Shown: positions 38,362 to 38,480 of the stretch, one piece after another
Numbering within the stretch: position 1 is the stretch's first letter
How the letters are laid out: each line of letters opens with the position of its first letter
NCBI RefSeq assembly: GCF_001894825.1
Contig: NZ_BCWY01000085.1
Coordinates: 1-38,480, forward strand
Reading direction: 5' to 3'
Length of the DNA stretch: 38,480 bases
Source: Rhodococcus jostii NBRC 16295
GTDB taxonomy: Bacteria; Actinomycetota; Actinomycetes; Mycobacteriales; Mycobacteriaceae
Translations under genes and position numbers: made by a program
The notes under the pieces: generated by a model
Seen by the model: the letters and a program-made list of their open reading frames with translations, nothing else
The model's database searches: none
What the model was told of the DNA's origin: nothing

Positions 38362-38480
38362 GTCCGGCGTCACAGGCGCCGGTGTCAGCGTCCGGGCCGC
38401 GAATACGGTCCTGCTCACGGTTCTGACCAGCGGAATCCCGACGGACGAACACCGCGACCTGGCGATTTGGCAAGCAGTTT
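38362..38480 (+). other. Non-coding end of window after murA
   Basis: 119 bp with no gene seen. CCGGCG (38364-38369) and CGCCGG (38377-38382) could form a 6-bp-stem hairpin with a 7-nt loop, a weak terminator candidate for murA. In M. tuberculosis the rRNA operon follows murA directly, so an rrn promoter could lie at or beyond this end; nothing here proves it. Confidence 0.4.

Noticed and set aside
38362..38480. Start of a 16S rRNA gene or rrn promoter
   Set aside because: No 16S 5' sequence or convincing -35/-10 pair is visible; the idea rests only on gene order elsewhere.

Overview
The window is a high-GC actinobacterial chromosome segment that looks like Rhodococcus or a close relative. 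The evidence is uniformly high GC with strong G/C third positions, frequent GTG starts, GTGA/ATGA stop-start overlaps, and a gene order from argS to murA that matches, from memory, the Mycobacterium tuberculosis block Rv1292-Rv1315. No insertion sequence, prophage, integrase or CRISPR array was seen.

Region 1 (1-8856, all plus strand, tightly spaced) is an accessory acyl-CoA catabolic operon. In order it holds: the 3' end of an acyl-CoA dehydrogenase of the ACAD10/ACAD11 type, an SDR, an APH-fold kinase of the kind fused to ACAD10/11 in animals, a FabG-like SDR, two adjacent acyl-CoA dehydrogenases that probably form a heteromer, a zinc-free quinone-oxidoreductase-type MDR, a third SDR and an acyl-CoA ligase. 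The kinase plus ACAD10/11-type dehydrogenase suggests a pathway in which a hydroxyacyl-CoA is phosphorylated and then loses phosphate to give an enoyl-CoA, as in the LvaA/LvaC levulinate route and mammalian ACAD10/11. No hydratase, thiolase or regulator of this operon lies in the window.

Region 2 (8868-14554) is a mixed stretch: an N5-(carboxyethyl)ornithine synthase-like gene (minus), tRNA-Arg(CCG) (minus), a phosphoketolase (plus), and a minus-strand membrane-anchored pair DUF3105-DUF305 with a His/Met-rich, possibly copper-binding segment. The tRNA/phosphoketolase intergenic region carries three consecutive inverted repeats.

Region 3 (14759-28070) is a conserved housekeeping block: argS-lysA-hom-thrC-thrB (lysine and threonine biosynthesis, translationally coupled), a terminator, rho with a 326-bp leader region that contains a possible leaderless upstream ORF, a strong terminator, rpmE, another strong terminator, then prfA-prmC-tsaC-wecA (translation termination, RF methylation, t6A synthesis, and initiation of decaprenyl-linked cell wall polysaccharide).

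Region 4 (28078-36456) is the F1Fo ATP synthase operon atpI-atpBEFHAGDC plus a DUF2550 gene. Between atpI and atpB is a 17-bp palindrome of BlaI/MecI type overlapping a TAAAAT -10 box, suggesting beta-lactam-linked control of ATP synthase as reported for M. tuberculosis BlaI. A long leader with a second palindrome follows.

Region 5 (36457-38480) holds a PduO-type cobalamin adenosyltransferase (minus) divergent from murA (plus). MurA has Asp in place of the fosfomycin-target Cys. Several genes (argS, atpI, murA, the adenosyltransferase) have a TANNNT box 6-8 nt before the start codon and poor or no Shine-Dalgarno, as expected for leaderless mRNAs. The last ~120 bp hold no gene; in M. tuberculosis the rRNA operon follows murA.
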